This document shows positions 21,415 through 31,512 of a stretch of DNA of 64,000 nt, in pieces. The notes beneath the pieces were generated by a model. That model was not told where the DNA came from, did not search any database, and worked only from the letters and a program-made list of their open reading frames with translations. Within the stretch, counting starts at the first letter, position 1. Every line of letters starts with the position of its first letter. Source of the DNA: Arion vulgaris. Its lineage: Eukaryota > Mollusca > Gastropoda > Stylommatophora > Arionidae. The position numbers were made by a program, and so were the translations under genes. The stretch is taken from assembly GCA_020796225.1 (NCBI GenBank), contig CM036755.1:78253772-78317771 (forward strand), given 5' to 3'.

Positions 21415-21755
21415 ACTAGATGGTGATCCTCCATATATATTGGACAGAGAAGAGAACAGATAGATCTATCCAGAAAGAACTCAAAATCAAAGAAAATTGG
21501 CTAATGCTACAAATAAGAAAAGAAAGTCAGATACTTTGGACATATAAAAAGACATGGAGGGCTGGAGAAGACCATCATGGAAGGGGGCATACCGGCAAAG
21601 AGAAGAAGAGGATGACCACGGAGAAGATGGATTCAGGATGTAACTGATGGTTTGAACATGCGGCTACAGAGGCAGGATATCGGCTATGAGAGAGAAATTC
21701 CGGAGGACTGTTGGGGTGGCAAATTCTGCTCAGGACAAGCTATTTGATGATGATG
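21415..21755 (+). pseudogene. LINE-F 3' end
   Basis: ISWTEKRTDRS and LKIKENWLMLQI-type reading (WTEKRTDRSIQKELKIKENW from 21443) matches the LINE-F C-terminus at 61.0-61.2 kb and 33.9-34.1 kb. The 3' end GCTCAGGACAAGCTATTTGATGATGATGA gives the family tail (positions 21731-21758). Confidence 0.72.
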
Positions 21756-21764
21756 AGATGGTGG

Positions 21765-22060
21765 TTGCTGCCAACATCCATTAATTATCATCAGGTAGTC
21801 TATTTGGTTTTTATATCTGTCATTAGGTGAGTGCCATGTTAATTTATGGACGTTAAGATTTTGAAATAAGATACCTCCTATAACGAGAATGTTCATGCTG
21901 CAAAGGTTCACTAAATCACACCACATCCATGTTTTCCCATAAACAATAGTAACATCATGGCCCATGGTGATTTGTTTAACTCTGCTTGCAGTTTTTCATA
22001 GTATGAATATTTCTCTGCATCCTCACTATCCTTTGTTGGTGCAGAATTAATTCAGAACTG
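21765..22060 (-). pseudogene. LINE endonuclease (APE-type) fragment
   Basis: The minus strand encodes NILVIGGILFQNLNVHKLTW and SPNDRYKNQIDYLMI. H-x-L/I-T-W-x-S-P-N-x-R-x-x-N-Q-I-D is the substrate-loop and D-x-x-[IL] segment of APE-type LINE endonucleases. The catalytic S-D-H end is missing. Confidence 0.65.
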
Positions 22061-22244
22061 GTAATGATCTGAATGAGTTAATGTGTAGAGCTAAGTTGAC
22101 AATGAACACACCAATGCACACTCCACAGCCAAACAAGACAGAAAAATGAATGCCTCCTGAATTTGGTAGTTAATGTGTTAAAAATATAGTCTGTTATCAT
22201 GAAAACTCCAGCAAACAAGAATATAAAAATAATGGCTACATTAC

Positions 22245-22395
22245 TTTTAATTTGAGAAACCAGGATGGCTAGTTCTGATACAAAAAACACAAAATCATCA
22301 TCAGTTGGATTTATGGATAGAGTCTTGATTAGAAAAAATGCAGCTTTAGCATACTCTGACAAAGCTTTCTGTGCCTGAGATGCCCGCCAATAACC
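22245..22395 (-). CDS. TRANK1-like: TRANK1-like gene, coding exon 3 (TPR module, first copy)
   Basis: A 151-nt exon, phase 0 to 1, from acceptor ATTTTCAG (22397-22396) to donor AAA-A|GTAATG (22245/22244). It starts GYWRASQAQKALSEYAKAAF, completing the TPR begun in exon 2 (EIDPSYTK-GYWRASQA). Then comes TLSINPTDDDFVFFVSELAI. Length, phase and position in the repeat equal those of exon 9. The pair exon 2/exon 3 and the pair exon 8/exon 9 look like copies of one ancestral module. Confidence 0.87.
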
Positions 22396-22532
22396 CTGAA
22401 AATATATGTATGAATATTATATATTAAAATGTAGTACAGCATAAGATTATACACCAAGCAAAAACTAAGGTTAAGTCGCACAATATCAGAGATTTTATGT
22501 TTGTTGATGACTGTGTCCTTAATGATAGCACT

Positions 22533-22734
22533 ACCCACCTGCCCAGCGTGTTCGTAGAGCATTGGACTGTGGGTGACTAGCCCTCTGTGAGTGCGGGTTC
22601 AGTTCCGTGGGCTGGCAGAAAAGCCACAGGTTCCCCAGATTCATGGTGTTCGTGGCACCGAACTGAAGGGTTACGATGTCCATGGCATCGAGCCAAAGAG
22701 CTGAAAGCTCAAGTGCTTCTGGATCGGACACAAA
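22533..22734 (+). mobile_element. SINE3, 12-bp TSD
   Basis: AATGATAGCACT is at 22521-22532 and 22735-22746. The 202-bp element begins ACCCACCTGCCCAGCGTGTT and has a B-box-like GCGGGTTCAGTTCC. The body contains CTGGCAGAAAAGCCACAGG, and the end is AAGTGCTTCTGGATCGG. It lies in intron 2, opposite to the host gene. Confidence 0.82.
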
Positions 22735-22746
22735 AATGATAGCACT

Positions 22747-23430
22747 GAGGCTAATTTGCTTAAAATCATAGATTTTCTGCAGTATGTTCCAACGTTATCT
22801 TTTATTATACAATGGACATCATGGTACATTGGATATTTGCATAGGCGCCCTATTCTCTGTGTAGAAGCCATCCTAAAATCGACCTGCTCACTGCATCCAT
22901 GAGCAAGTTGATTATTATATCTTCTCTCTTTACAACACTGTCTGACATGTCCAGACTTAACTCAATCGTTCTAGTGTCAGAGACTCGCCCATATTCTCCA
23001 CTGAATGCATACTGCACTCATGACATCAGCTCTGCTCATACTTCTGCCAGTTTGAATAGCGGCACTATTTGCATGACAGCACATTCACTGCCCCAAACTC
23101 AAGCATGTCCAGGTGTGTACAGCCAAGTAAAGATATAAACGTCGCATGCTGTCCCCCATTCTACATGCAGACTTCCTGACTTTTTTAAAGCCTATAAATG
23201 GAGTCTGATACGATAATCACATGTGTGGCCTGTTGTTCAGTTCTCAGAGTGTTAGCCTTGGAGACAGCGGTGATCTCTATAGAAGCCCAATGTTGTTTCA
23301 AAGACGCCACAGCCCTCATTAATTGTCTTCCCGATTTTTGTGTGCTTAGTAAGTCCATGCTGATCTGGATCTATGTCTGACAGAGCCATTAGTATAAATA
23401 ATATCCCTTGATGAATTGATGATGCTCGAA
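22747..23430. other. Intron 2, no gene
   Basis: Several short ORFs with no family resemblance. Nothing I can support. Confidence 0.3.
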
Positions 23431-23435
23431 AAGGG

Positions 23436-23676
23436 TGGAGACTGCAGTAAAACTTGGAAAAATAGCTAAACACGTAAAAACAAAGTACTATAGTTTTACA
23501 AAATACAGAAACAGTGACAATAAACAGCAACGTTTCGACCAAAGGCCTTTATCAAGCAAACAATACAACAAGAATGACGAATTTCGAAGAACACTACAAA
23601 TGGACGATTACATGTGGAAACATAAACCTATCTAATGAAAATCTGGGAATAAAACGAACAACGAAATGAGTGCAAC
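23436..23676 (-). mobile_element. Penelope-like element terminal region, minus arm
   Basis: Reverse copy of the Penelope noncoding end, from GGAGACTGCAGTAAAACTTG at 23437 through the ribozyme motif (23524-23561) to ACGAAATGAGTGCAACACAA at about 23676. There it meets a plus-strand copy head to head. Confidence 0.75.
23524..23561 (-). ncRNA. Hammerhead-like ribozyme core, copy in minus arm
   Basis: On the minus strand: TTGATAA, GGCC/GGTC stem with TTT loop, GAAAC, GTTGC. Same core variant as the other copies. Confidence 0.6.
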
Positions 23677-24140
23677 ACAAGGAGCTGCGATGTCCAGGTC
23701 ACAGCCATCCGATCATGTTCCTCCGATGATCGCAGTCGATTCGCCCTGGAGAACCGTTTTATTTCATTCTATGGCACTTTGCGACCTCTTGGACTCAACG
23801 CATGACATTCCTATGCTTCTTAGTACTGTCTTATCTCGTACCTTGTTATCTATATGTGTGTTTGCTCCATATATGTGTTATTTATCCACTATATTGTTTC
23901 TCTTCTTTTCCACTTCCGGTTTTGTGTTGCACTCATTTCGTTGTTCGTTTTTATTCCCAGATTTTCATTAGATAGGTTTATGTTTCCACATGTAATCGTC
24001 CATTTGTAGTGTTCCTCGAAATTCGTCATTCTTGTTGTATTGTTTGCTTGATAAAGGCCTTTTGGTCGAAACGTTGCTGTTAATCGTCACTGTTTCTGTA
24101 TTTTGTAAAACTATAGTACTTTGTTTTTACATGTTTAGCC
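23677..24140 (+). mobile_element. Penelope-like element, plus arm (GIY-YIG end and ribozyme)
   Basis: Starts inside the endonuclease coding end: CDVQVTAIRSCSSDDRSRFA, frame-shifted in places. It then has the noncoding terminal region with GTTTGCTTGATAAAGGCC at about 24043 and ends near ACATGTTTAGCCATT. No RT. Confidence 0.75.
24043..24080 (+). ncRNA. Hammerhead-like ribozyme core
   Basis: TTGATAA, GGCC/GGTC stem II with TTTT loop, GAAAC then GTTGC. Best-preserved plus-strand copy. Confidence 0.62.
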
Positions 24141-24169
24141 ATTGATGATGCCAGTCCCTACAGCAACAT

Positions 24170-24238
24170 CCAAGTGTTTTAAAGCCGAAGGATTGACTTC
24201 ATTGCACCGGGTTATGCTGGGACCTCTCTCTCGCAATC
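24170..24238 (-). mobile_element. SINE1 3' fragment
   Basis: TTTTAAAGCCGAAGGATTGA and TTCATTGCACCGGGTTAT are the reverse complement of the SINE1 3' end at 63.93-63.98 kb. The head is missing. Confidence 0.7.
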
Positions 24239-25040
24239 CCCGCCTAGACTGATGAACCAGATTTTATCATTAATGCTACCGTTGTTTTAAGGGACTCCGT
24301 CCTTCCGTACAGCTTCTCGCGACGCTCGGTGTTATCGGGCCAGGTTTGTTTTCTTAAGGCTGTTATTTTTTTACAGTCTTGCAGTATGTGCTCTGCCGTC
24401 ATGTCCGCCTTTTCACAGGGGCACAGGCTAGTTGTACCAATTTTAAATTTGTTAAACATTTGGGCTCAAAGCTTGTTGTGGTCGGTACGGAGGCGGAATA
24501 TAGCAACTTGTTCGCTACGGGACAGACCATAGTACGCATCACTTATGCTGTGTTGTGGGTGGTCTTTTGGCCATTTTTCTTTATACTGCCAGCTGATGGT
24601 TGTTCTGGCCTCCTCATAGCTGATCTCGTGATCGGTCTGCGGTAATCGCCCGCCTTCTTTGACTAGCCTGTCGGATTCCTCATTATCGCTTATTTTGCAG
24701 TGTGATGGTATCCACTGAATGACTGTGCATTTAAGTGAGTTTACTAGAACACCGAGGATCGCTTTTAGCTCGTTGAGCTCTGTTTTAGCGGCACTTTTAA
24801 GTGCCGTGATAAACGAGAAGGCGTCTGTGAATATCACGACTTTGTTGCGTGAGGCGCTTCTCGTCTCTAGGATAATTTCAGCGGCTGTTCTTATTGCCTC
24901 TGCCTGGTAGTTGTTTGAAAACTTACCTGTGGCAATCGCCTTCTTGATCGTCTTTCTTTGAGAGTTTTAGCACTATTCCTCCTCCGTCATCACTAATTGC
25001 ATTTTTTGTCGATCCATCGGCGTACACATGTGCAGTATAA
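24239..25040 (-). pseudogene. RNase H and C-terminal region of another LINE family
   Basis: The minus strand encodes ADGSTKNAISDDGGG near 25000, AAEIILETRSASRNK near 24870, and VVIFTDAFSFITALKSA. Then come VIQWIPSHCKISDNEESDRL near 24690 and CPCEKADMTAEHILQDC near 24400. Together these are RNase HI followed by a Cys/His C-terminal motif, typical of I/Jockey-like LINEs. FTDAFS keeps the Asp of the TD/SDS motif; NEESDRL keeps the last Asp. One stop (before AQMFNKF) and a frame change near 24930 break it. Confidence 0.75.
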
Positions 25041-25049
25041 TGTTCAGTA

Positions 25050-27345
25050 TCACCAAATCAAACAGCTTGATGAGATGGGTATTAATGCAGTTTTGCTGGA
25101 TTTCAACAACAGTAGGCTACAGGAAAAATGCTGTTGTACCTGAGTATTGGCTCCATAGCTATTTACGACCACTCCCTAAATGTGGAAAAAATCCTAGACT
25201 GCTCAGCAGCTACTGCATACTTACCCTGCAAAATGTATATGGCAAATTACTGGAGAAGGTAATGGCCAGAAAGGTAATGTATCACTTAGAGACTGATAAC
25301 CGATAACACATCCTCCGGAGATGTTGGACAGCTGCCAACCAATGAAAGGGACTTTCACAATGATGGCACATCTGCTTATGATGTTTACTAGGGCTTCCAA
25401 TCCAAGCAAGGGACTGTTGCTGTGGTCATTAACTTGGAAAATGTGCATAACAAGTGGACTTTTCCATCATCATACTTGTTTTGCTAAAATGTGGGGTTAA
25501 TCCATGGCTGCTTCTTTGATGGAGAGGACAGCTGCACTATGTTTAGGAACATGAATATCAAACACTACACTTATATGTCTGGGATTACCAAAGCGTTCCG
25601 CCCGAGTGGTTACCGGGGCCAAATTTGGGGTGTAAAGAATAGAACCACTGTTACTTGCCACGCAGAGGCGAGGCGACTAAGGAGGTTTGACTGAAATCGG
25701 ATGTATGTGTCCTAAGCGTGTAGAAGTCTATGTGTTTATGGGCCTACCAAACCAATGTGAAACGTATACACGTTCTTGGCAAAGATCAAACATATCACAA
25801 AGAGTGATTAAAATTGGTCATAAGAACGAACGCAAAGAAGAAGACCAAAGGGTTCTCCTCTGTCACCCATGTTATTCAATATCTACACAGCAAATTTAGC
25901 CAAAATACAGCCAACCGTATTGGGTCGAATACTGACTTTTGCAGATGACATCTTAATATATAGGACTGGATCAGATAGACAAGAAATGGTTGACGACATT
26001 CAGGAAACATTGTTTACTATACTGCTTTGGTGCAGAGAGTCTCGCTCTCAGGTCAACCCTGAGAAGGCGTGAATGTTGTGGTGCTCTTTGAATAGTGCCA
26101 TAGTCATAGCTGACCTACCCAAAATCATCTTTGATGGACAGGTTATTGAGCATTGTGACACAATGTGTTATCTTGGAATAACATTTTATCATAGTCTGTC
26201 TTTCAAGCATCACGTTGAACAAACGATACAACGTTGCAAGTGTGGTCTTGCAGCTCTCAAGGTTATGGTAGCCGCACACATTGAGCAGAGACTACTTGTC
26301 CTTCTGTTTCATCAACTGGTTATGGTAGATTACTGACTCGGCATTCTCATGATAACCAGATCATAATGTGAATGACTCGAACGTGTTCAGAATGAAGGTA
26401 TGCGTATAGTCCTTGGCTGCACTAGAGATACCCCCATTGTGAAAATGAGATATATGCTTGGCCTTCTGTCACTACGCTCCCGTCATGCAATCGCCCAAAC
26501 CAAGGCATATATGCTGGTTTACCAATATCCACTGCACAAGAACACTAATGATGTTAAGGGCTCGAGAATCAAGCTTGACATGTTGTGGATGGCCCAGGCT
26601 GTGTGAACAATTAGCCAGGTGACCACAGTTGCGACCTACCAAAAGTAAAAGAATGAATCCCAATAGATATTGGCATGGCCAACTACCACAACGTTATCAT
26701 TACTCTTGAAAGAGAATTTAGCAATTGGGGCAACATGAAGGCTGAACTCGCAATTAAGCAGTTGATACAAGATAATGCTAGTGATGATGATGTTGTTTAT
26801 ACCGATGGGTCTGTGCACTGGGGTGAGAATTTAGGCTGGGGTTTCTTAGCTAGCACGCATGGTAGGGTTGTTGCAGAGTGAAATGGGGCATACAGGACAA
26901 GCATTTCCAGTATGAGGATGCAGGTTGAGGCCATTACTGCTGCCCTCCATTGGCTCTCTGGGACTCCGTTTACTGAGGCCGTTGTTTCTGACTCTCAGTC
27001 GATGCTTCAGAAGATCCAGAATGGCAGGTTGCAGTATGAATGGATGTCATCTATAGAAGTTTCCAACCTCCAGAGGCTACGTGGATCTACTTCCCGGACA
27101 TGAGGGTGTTCAATGAGCGCACAGGCTTGTATCAACAGCAACGATTGTCAGGGAGTTTAGGATGGATAAGGACACTAAAATTGATGCTGAATCTGTTCCA
27201 CGATTTAAGAAGTTTGGAATTACATGTTGAGAGAGGAGTGTGTTTAACCAACAGGCTAAAGGAACCATCAGTATGCATGCTCTCAACATCTGTTGGGAAG
27301 CCTGAGCATCTATGGGTCTGTCTGGAGTGATATGATGTCACTTCA
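25050..27345 (+). pseudogene. LINE-A, longest copy (RT plus RNase H), SINE4 inserted
   Basis: RT opening: PKCGKNPRLLSSYCILTLQN then VYGKLLEKVMARKVMYHLE (25190-25290). After a SINE4 insert at 25594-25843 it continues VLFNIYTANL, GRILTFADDILIYRTGSDR (catalytic ADD, near 25940), MCYLGITFYHSLSFK (thumb) and NEGMRIVLGCTRDT (26.40 kb). RNase H follows with DVVYTDGSVHWGE (26790), SMRMQVEAITAAL (26910) and VVSDSQSML (26980). The 3' end is near TTCAGTAAAGAATAACC (27345). Many stops and frame breaks; inactive. Clade I/Jockey-like is inferred from the RT-RNase H order. Confidence 0.82.
25594..25843 (+). mobile_element. SINE4-like element, 7-bp TSD, nested in LINE-A
   Basis: ACCAAAG is at 25587-25593 and 25844-25850. 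The 250-bp insert begins CGTTCCGCCCGAGTGGTTACC (tRNA-like A-box region). It contains GAATAGAACCACTG and GACTGAAATCGGATG and ends CATAAGAACGAACGCAAAGAAGAAG (positions 25819-25843). Confidence 0.78.
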
Positions 27346-27431
27346 GTAAAGAATAACCAATTTTGTTTAAAATAAAAGATCATTTCACAAAAGATTCTGA
27401 TAAAATGATGTCAATGACCTCAAAGACTTAC

Positions 27432-27715
27432 TTTAGTATAGCTTGGATCAATTTCTATGCACCTTTCTGCATCTATAAAGGCATCCCAATATTTATCCTG
27501 CTTGAATCTGACAAATGATCTATTGCTCCAAATAATGGCTTGATCCTGCAAAGACAGCACAGTTAATCCCCTTTCGTTGGCAAGAGTTTCAAGTGCCTTC
27601 AGTGACAAAGTGTAGCATTTCTCCGCTTGTGTCATTCTGCCCTCACGAATATGAACTTCTGCATCACATTTCATTTCTTGAATCAACACATAGCAAGAAT
27701 ATATTATTGTTGCAC
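27432..27715 (-). CDS. TRANK1-like: TRANK1-like gene, coding exon 2 (TPRs)
   Basis: A 284-nt exon, phase 1 to 0, from acceptor TTTTTTTCCCAG (27717-27716) to the consensus donor AAA|GTAAGT (27432/27431). It encodes QEMKCDAEVHIREGRMTQAE then KCYTLSLKALETLANERG. Next is IIWSNRSFVRFKQDKYWDAF, then AERCIEIDPSYTK. N-R-[AS]-x-x-x-x-K-x-x-x-[YW]-x-x-A-x-x-D-A-x-x-x-I-x-[IL]-[DN]-P is an almost perfect TPR consensus. A second in-phase acceptor, TTGATTCAAG (exon start 27676), would remove 13 residues and starts at a more natural helix. TPRs bind partner proteins. Confidence 0.88.
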
Positions 27716-27839
27716 CTGGGAAAAAAAATTCCATTTTCACCATCATTGAAAACTTTTAAATGGAGTCAAATTGGTTATAATCACAAGCAGATGTTAAGAT
27801 TTCATGGCATGCTACAGAAACTCTTAGTAATATTATATT

Positions 27840-29460
27840 ATTACTATATGCCGAAGCAGTCAACAAACTTTCAAATGGCAAGGCTCAGGACTAGACAACA
27901 CTCCTGCAGAAATCCTCAAATATAACAAGGATGTACTTCTGCTCCAATTTCAGAATATTCTTGTCAGGTGCTGGAGAGGGTGCAAAATTCCTCAGGACAT
28001 GACGTATGCAAAGATAGTGACACTATAAAAACAAAGGGGGCAAGGCGGAACCGTAACAACTACAGCGACATCTCCCTTTTAAATGTCGCAGGCAAAGCCT
28101 TTGCACTAGTCCTTTCAAAATGACTACAGAAACTGGCAGTGTTCTCCAAGTCATAATGTGCGTTCAGAGTTGGACGGTCAACAACTGACATGATATTCAC
28201 TAATCGACAATTACAAGAGAAATGCAGAGAGCAGAGAAATACATTATTCATTGCTTTCATGGATCTGACAATGGTATTTGACACGGTCAGCAGATCAGGA
28301 CTTTATAAAATATTGAAACATATTGGCTGTCCCCCAAAGTTGCTCCAATTGATCATCTCCTTACATGAGGGCATGAAACCCAGCACACAGTTTAATGGCA
28401 GCATATCTGATAGCTTTGAGGTTAAGAGTGGAGTCAAACAGGGCTGTGTCCTTGCCCTCACTCTTTTTGGCATCTTCTTCACATTCATTTTATATCATGT
28501 CTTTGGGGACACTTATGGTGATGTTATCATCAACACTAGATCTGATGGTTCAACTCTTCAGCTTGACTCGCTTAAGAGCCAGGACAAAAACAACAGAAAT
28601 GCTTCTCAAGGAATTCCTTTTTGCTGAAGATGCTGCAGTAGTTGCATACGGTATACACTGCAATCCCTAATTAATAATTTGGCCAGGACATGCAACATAT
28701 TTTCTCCGACTATAAGTGTCCCCAAAACAGTGGTTTCATGTCAGGGATGTAGCATATTAACAAATATCACTTTAAATGGTAACCATCTAACATCAGTTCA
28801 AAAATGTTCCTATCTTGGGTCCATGGTCACTGCCAGTCTTTCTCTTGATGAAGAAATCAATGCTCGAATAAGGAATGCGGCTACTACATTCTGCAAACTA
28901 TCAAAGCGAGCGTGGGACAACACAAAATTAACATTGCAGACTAAGAATGAAATATATATCAAGCCTGTGTAATAAGTTCTTTACTATATGGCTCAGAAAG
29001 ATGGACAGTCTACTAAAGGCACAAGAGACTTAACATCTTTCTTCTTTGATGTCTCTGCGAGATTATGAACATCAGGTGGTACGACAAGATAACCAACTCT
29101 GAAGTACTGTAATGTGAAAACTTGCTTTCCATCATGGAGCATGCTCAGCAGTAGAAGACTAAGATGGTTGGGGCATGTGAGAAGAATGGAAACTTGTATA
29201 CCAAAACAAATGTTGTTCTGCAAATGTTCGAGGGTAAGAGGCACCAAGGCAGACCACTGCACAGATATAAGGATGTCTGCAAGGCCTCAATGAAGAACTT
29301 TTCTATCTGCCCCAGCAAATGGAAAAAAACTAGCTGATGACAGAGTTGTGTGGACAACAACATTGCACAAAGGTGCAGAATCTTTTGAAAAGAGACTTAT
29401 GGATGAGCTGAAAGATGAAAGAGAAAAATGAAAACTCAGAAAACACTTGCCAACTGACCG
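27840..29460 (+). pseudogene. LINE-B ORF2, degenerate RT
   Basis: RT motifs in order: NNYSDISLLNVAGKAFALVL (28050), GRSTTDMIFTNRQLQEKCRE (28170), FIAFMDLTMVFDTVSRSGLY (28250, first catalytic Asp), and SGVKQGCVLALTLFGIFF (28425). FAEDAAVVAYG (28620) stands for FADDAAVVA, with Asp changed to Glu. QKCSYLGSMVTASLSLDEEI (28800) is the thumb. Then LYGSERWTVY and RWYDKITNSEVL follow. Frameshifts near 28030, 28150, 28600 and after 28970. It is a relative of the minus copy at 43.1-44.2 kb. Confidence 0.8.
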
Positions 29461-29499
29461 TCTGTAAATATGAAAAAGGCAACACATACATATACCTCT

Positions 29500-29790
29500 C
29501 GTATCATTATATATTACACAGGGACTGCAAGTAATTTCTCCATACTGTCCTGTCCTCTGCAAATCGTTCAATCATTTCTATGAAATCGAGTCAGATCTTT
29601 TTCACCTTTCTCAGTACAGTTTGTTTCAGGGTTTTCCTAGAGTGTCCTTTCCTTCTTGAACCATTCATCTCCCCTTCAGTGCCTGCTTTGTGATTCTTTG
29701 ATAATTTCTTCTCAAAGTATGTCCAACTTATCTCAATCTTCTCTTTCTTATAACAGTTGTTACTAGTGATTGACCAGTGAATAAAGAGTT
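29500..29790 (-). pseudogene. LINE ORF2 3' end, same family as 52.76-53.03 kb
   Basis: TACACAGGGACTGCAAGTAATTTC, TTTGTTTCAGGGTTTTCCTA and GTCCAACTTATCTC have close counterparts at 52.78-53.0 kb. In minus orientation it gives basic peptides such as GRSRRKGHSRKTLKQT, typical of a LINE C-terminus. Low detail. Confidence 0.5.
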
Positions 29791-29999
29791 CTAAGAACCT
29801 CAAGGGAAGCAGCTGAACCAATGAATATGTTAACTAAAATGGCAGTAAACAGGTATTACGGGCCTCTGGAAAAAACAATTTACCCAACACAGGATTTGAA
29901 CAATAAACTTTTATTTCTTATGGCATGTATTGCCTAGCTCTGAAGATGAGCGTTTTTCAGAGCATAACCAGCTAGCTCTCCAAAACATGAGCTACACTT
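29791..29999. other. Intron 1, unassigned
   Basis: Between a LINE fragment and the composite retroposon; nothing recognised. Confidence 0.3.
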
Positions 30000-30012
30000 A
30001 ATTGTGTCTTTT

Positions 30013-31315
30013 CTCTCGCGATCGTTCTTAGGCCGCTTTTATCATTCTATTGTTATATATAAGAGGCCAAACATCAAGAACGGATGGACGTGCACAGCAT
30101 TCAGTACCTATTGGAGCTCAGGTGCTTATCCTTTGATGGTGTGTTTGATTTCAACCAGCGTTTACTGGGTTCGCTCTCCGTTAGCCTTTTGCTGTCCCCA
30201 GCCAAAACCCACAAGGCAGCAGGTTGCTATTTTCTTTCAGGGCAGCGACCCATAGAACCTTTTTTTGTGTCGGCTAGCTCCGATAGCCTTTGATTGCCTA
30301 CAAGGTAGAAGTAGTTCTCTGCGAGAGGAATGCGCACTGGCTTTATCTCTGCTGGGCTTTCCATTTGTTCTGCACATTCGGGTGGTCCGCACACCTCTCG
30401 CCTGCCCGCTATGCTTTTTGCCCGCCAGTAGGCTCATCCGTGCATCGCTCGCATGTGTGCACGCTCTGCCCTGGTGCCAGCCTCACCATTTTCGTCAATT
30501 CCAACCGTGCTCACATTTGCCTGTGCTGTTCCCGTCAGGGGTTCAACCCAGTCCCCCATCCCTGTGATGGGGGTGTGGGTTTCGCTCCATGTAGGCCCAC
30601 CCATGCATCTTCGGCATGCTTGCTCGCGCTGCCCTGGTGCCTACTTCACCATTTCCGTCAAGTCCAACCATGCACACATTTGCCTGGGCTGTCCCGCCTG
30701 GGACTCAACATGGGCCCCCACCCTGTGATGGGGCACTGGTTTCGCCCCATGTGGGCCCACCCGTGCATCGTCCGTATGCATGCTCACTCTGCTCTGGTGC
30801 GTTCCTCACCATTTCCATCAATTCCCACCGTGTTATCTAATATGCCTGGGCTGTCCCCGCCTGGGGCTCAACCTGGGCCCCGACCCCTGTGATGGAGGCC
30901 TGAGTTTCGCCCTGTGTGTGCCCACGCAAAAACTCAGCTCGACTTCCAGCATATTCAGGTTCAAGAGAGAGCATGCGCTGGCTCCGAGTTTCGCCCCACG
31001 GGTCCACGCTCTTTGATGGATGCACCTCTCATCTTGTATGTTTATCCTTCCAACTTTTCCCATCGGCCGGGAGAGACAAGCATTAATAGTCACTCTGGGC
31101 ATTCGCTCGTCTATGTTACGAGCAGATCCCATCTAGGGTGACTACCTTTGCATCACTACTAGCACCAAATTAGCTCTCCCACGACACCTACTCTCTTAGC
31201 CAGACCGGAAATACTGTCTGTTACCAGGGTCACCACAAGGAGGTGAGGGCAGGGTCTGGATTAGTGCCAGCTCACTAATCCTGGTGGGCCGTTGTTCCCA
31301 TGCACCTTTGACCCC
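30013..31315 (-). mobile_element. Composite non-autonomous retroposon with GC-rich tandem core, 13-bp TSD
   Basis: AATTGTGTCTTTT is at 30000-30012 and 31316-31328, an exact duplication. Reading on the minus strand, the element has a unique 5' part (31315 to about 31000). Then come about three GC-rich units of about 161 bp (30910 to 30435) and a short spacer. The 3' module (about 30235 to 30013) is the SINE4 sequence seen alone at 11.68-11.89 kb. No conserved protein domain is present. GC content is well above the surroundings. The open frames of up to 200 codons shift with the repeat and look incidental. Confidence 0.75.
30435..30910. repeat. GC-rich tandem repeat, about 161 bp x3
   Basis: Units share CTCTGCCCTGGTGCC, CACCATTTCCGTCAA, TGCCTGGGCTGTCCC, CCCCTGTGATGGGG and GCCCCATGTGGGCCCACCC. 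Starts are near 30464, 30627 and 30787. A partial fourth unit trails off after 30900 with TTTCGCCCTGTGTGTGCCCA. Confidence 0.85.
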
Positions 31316-31512
31316 AATTGTGTCTTTTAAACAGCATCAACCACAGAAAATCAGGTAAGATTCTATCGAACAGTGATTGTGGGCTAACACATGTGACAAG
31401 CTTTTTGCTATTTGTATATATGAGACAAGTACCATCGATTCAAGTACCTGGGAACACTCCTGACATTAGATGGCAGGTGTAAAACAGAGATTAGAAGTAG
31501 AATGGCTCAAGC

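Noticed and set aside
21684..21965. Small host protein with WHSPNDR motif
   Set aside because: The motif string is the APE-type LINE endonuclease substrate loop.
30013..30250. Independent SINE4 copy at the left of the composite
   Set aside because: No TSD was found at its inner (right) border; the only TSD partner lies at 31316, so it belongs to the larger unit.
30265..31141. Pro/Cys/His-rich ORFs up to 200 codons as a novel secreted protein
   Set aside because: They shift between frames along a GC-rich tandem repeat inside a TSD-bounded retroposon, with no conserved start, signal peptide or splice signals.
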